In this document: piece by piece, positions 24,758 to 25,320 of the stretch
How positions within the stretch are numbered: the first letter of the stretch is position 1
Layout: each line of letters begins with the position of its first letter
Assembly: GCA_028717165.1 (NCBI GenBank)
Contig: JAQUOK010000005.1
Location: 1 to 25,320, forward strand
Reading direction: 5' to 3'
DNA length: 25,320 nt
Source of the DNA: Victivallaceae bacterium
Lineage (GTDB): Bacteria > Verrucomicrobiota > Lentisphaeria > Victivallales > Victivallaceae
Made by a program: the position numbers and the translations under genes
Notes under the pieces: model-generated
The model's database searches: none
The model's input: the letters and a program-made list of their open reading frames with translations, nothing else
Told to the model about the DNA's origin: nothing

Positions 24758-25183
24758 TTAAAAAGGTTCATCATTTGTCCGGGGCGCCGATACCGGCACC
24801 GGCATTGCCGAATCCTGCGGTTTGGGTAAAACAGCAGGTTTAAGCGCCCGTACTCCCGCTTTCCAGTGAACCGGAGATTTTCCCGTCACCGCCCTGGCGG
24901 TTACTGCGGCAATTTGCTGCGCCACCTGCGGAATATCGTTATAAGCAAAGCGCCCCATATTGAACGCTTCGGAAATTTTCGGGAAATCGGATTCGCCGGG
25001 AACCGTGATCAACGCGCACGGCGAGAAGGATACCCATACATATTCCCGACGGCGGAAACTATTGTTCACCGACAGGCCGCCGCCGTCATATCCGTTCCAC
25101 AGGCTGACGGCGACATTGATGTTGCGCTCGGAATTTAAAGGGGCGGGAAAAATAGTTCCGCAAAGCGTCAAAGAACACAGCAC
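24758..25183 (-). CDS. Small protein with a possible signal peptide, unknown function
   Basis: The frame gives 141 aa from a GTG at 25183. A short hydrophobic N-terminus (MLCSLTLCGTIFPAPL) looks like part of a signal peptide. The basic residues that normally start one (DETRFKLW) lie just upstream in the same open frame, which has no ATG, GTG or TTG before the stop at 25246. The start is thus uncertain; an ATG at about 25212 is out of frame by one base. The body has a NINVAVSLWNGYDGGG segment and a predicted helix (QVAQQIAAVTARAV), then a Pro-rich tail. It precedes the TPR lipoprotein by 31 nt and is probably in the same operon. No family recognised. Confidence 0.55.
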   Translation of the reverse strand: MLCSLTLCGTIFPAPLNSERNINVAVSLWNGYDGGGLSVNNSFRRREYVWVSFSPCALITVPGESDFPKISEAFNMGRFAYNDIPQVAQQIAAVTARAVTGKSPVHWKAGVRALKPAVLPKPQDSAMPVPVSAPRTNDEPF

Positions 25184-25243
25184 CCATAACTTAAATCTGG
25201 TCTCATCCAGATCGATAATATCTTTCCGGGGTATGCACTTGAT

Positions 25244-25320
25244 TCAACCACCCCCAATAGGTTGTGTGCCGACAATATCTTTGTAGGTTGAGGGTTCTGT
25301 GACCACAGCATGTTGAGCCA
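25244..25320 (-). CDS. C-terminal end of an upstream gene (partial)
   Basis: The last 25 codons of a minus-strand frame run from the window edge to a TGA at 25246-25244, ending in a Thr/Gly-rich IVGTQPIGGG. The frame is open to the edge. It lies 60 nt before the next minus-strand gene, so it may be the first visible member of the same operon. Nothing more can be said from so short a piece. Confidence 0.4.
   Translation of the reverse strand, partial: AQHAVVTEPSTYKDIVGTQPIGGG

Noticed and set aside
25184..25243. IIDLDETRFKL resembling a transposase DDE-type DE segment, suggesting an insertion-sequence remnant
   Set aside because: The similarity is only a few residues, no other transposase motif or inverted repeat is present, and the stretch reads equally well as the lost N-terminus of the small exported protein.

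Overview
The window is a dense stretch of bacterial chromosome carrying mostly housekeeping genes. The organism looks Gram-negative: lipoproteins with clear lipoboxes, several exported or TPR envelope proteins, a FabB-type ketoacyl synthase and LipA. Gene style, short dispersed palindromic repeats and a MITE-like insertion suggest the PVC superphylum, possibly Lentisphaerota. That placement is an inference from gene content and general impression, not from a marker comparison. No tRNA, rRNA, CRISPR array, prophage or intact transposase gene was seen.

Left part (1-5761). A truncated lipoprotein gene and an NtrC-like response regulator lie on the minus strand. The regulator has kept its fold but lost nearly every residue used for ATP hydrolysis and sigma-54 contact. 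Divergent from it are an IclR-type regulator, a 195-bp block of nested palindromes, and a large GckR/MurQ-like SIS-domain protein. A strong bidirectional terminator ends that gene. Beyond it, convergent, is a membrane-anchored helical protein of unknown function.

Middle part (5856-11674). Here are ffh (signal recognition particle), a small zinc-ribbon protein, a 197-bp MITE with perfect terminal inverted repeats and a target duplication, and a tightly overlapping minus-strand operon (TrmH-type RNA methylase, NAD kinase, stand-alone CoaB). A CDF metal exporter follows, then a regulatory or intergenic stretch with a possible small ORF and a terminator.

Right-centre (11675-21227). All plus strand: gyrA, folP, a structured leader ending in a terminator-like hairpin, cdaA and cdaR (cyclic-di-AMP synthesis and its YbbR partner, overlapping by 4 nt), a FabB-like synthase, lipA, and an orphan membrane histidine kinase.

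Right end (21233-25320). A minus-strand, closely spaced set of four envelope genes: the tail of one gene, a small possibly exported protein, a large TPR lipoprotein, and a signal-peptide-bearing coiled-coil protein. None has a function I recognise, and together they look like one unassigned cell-envelope module. The observations most worth following up are the degenerate NtrC-like regulator, the palindrome block whose arms differ only by compensatory or neutral changes, the MITE, the hairpin-rich leader before cdaA, and this envelope module.
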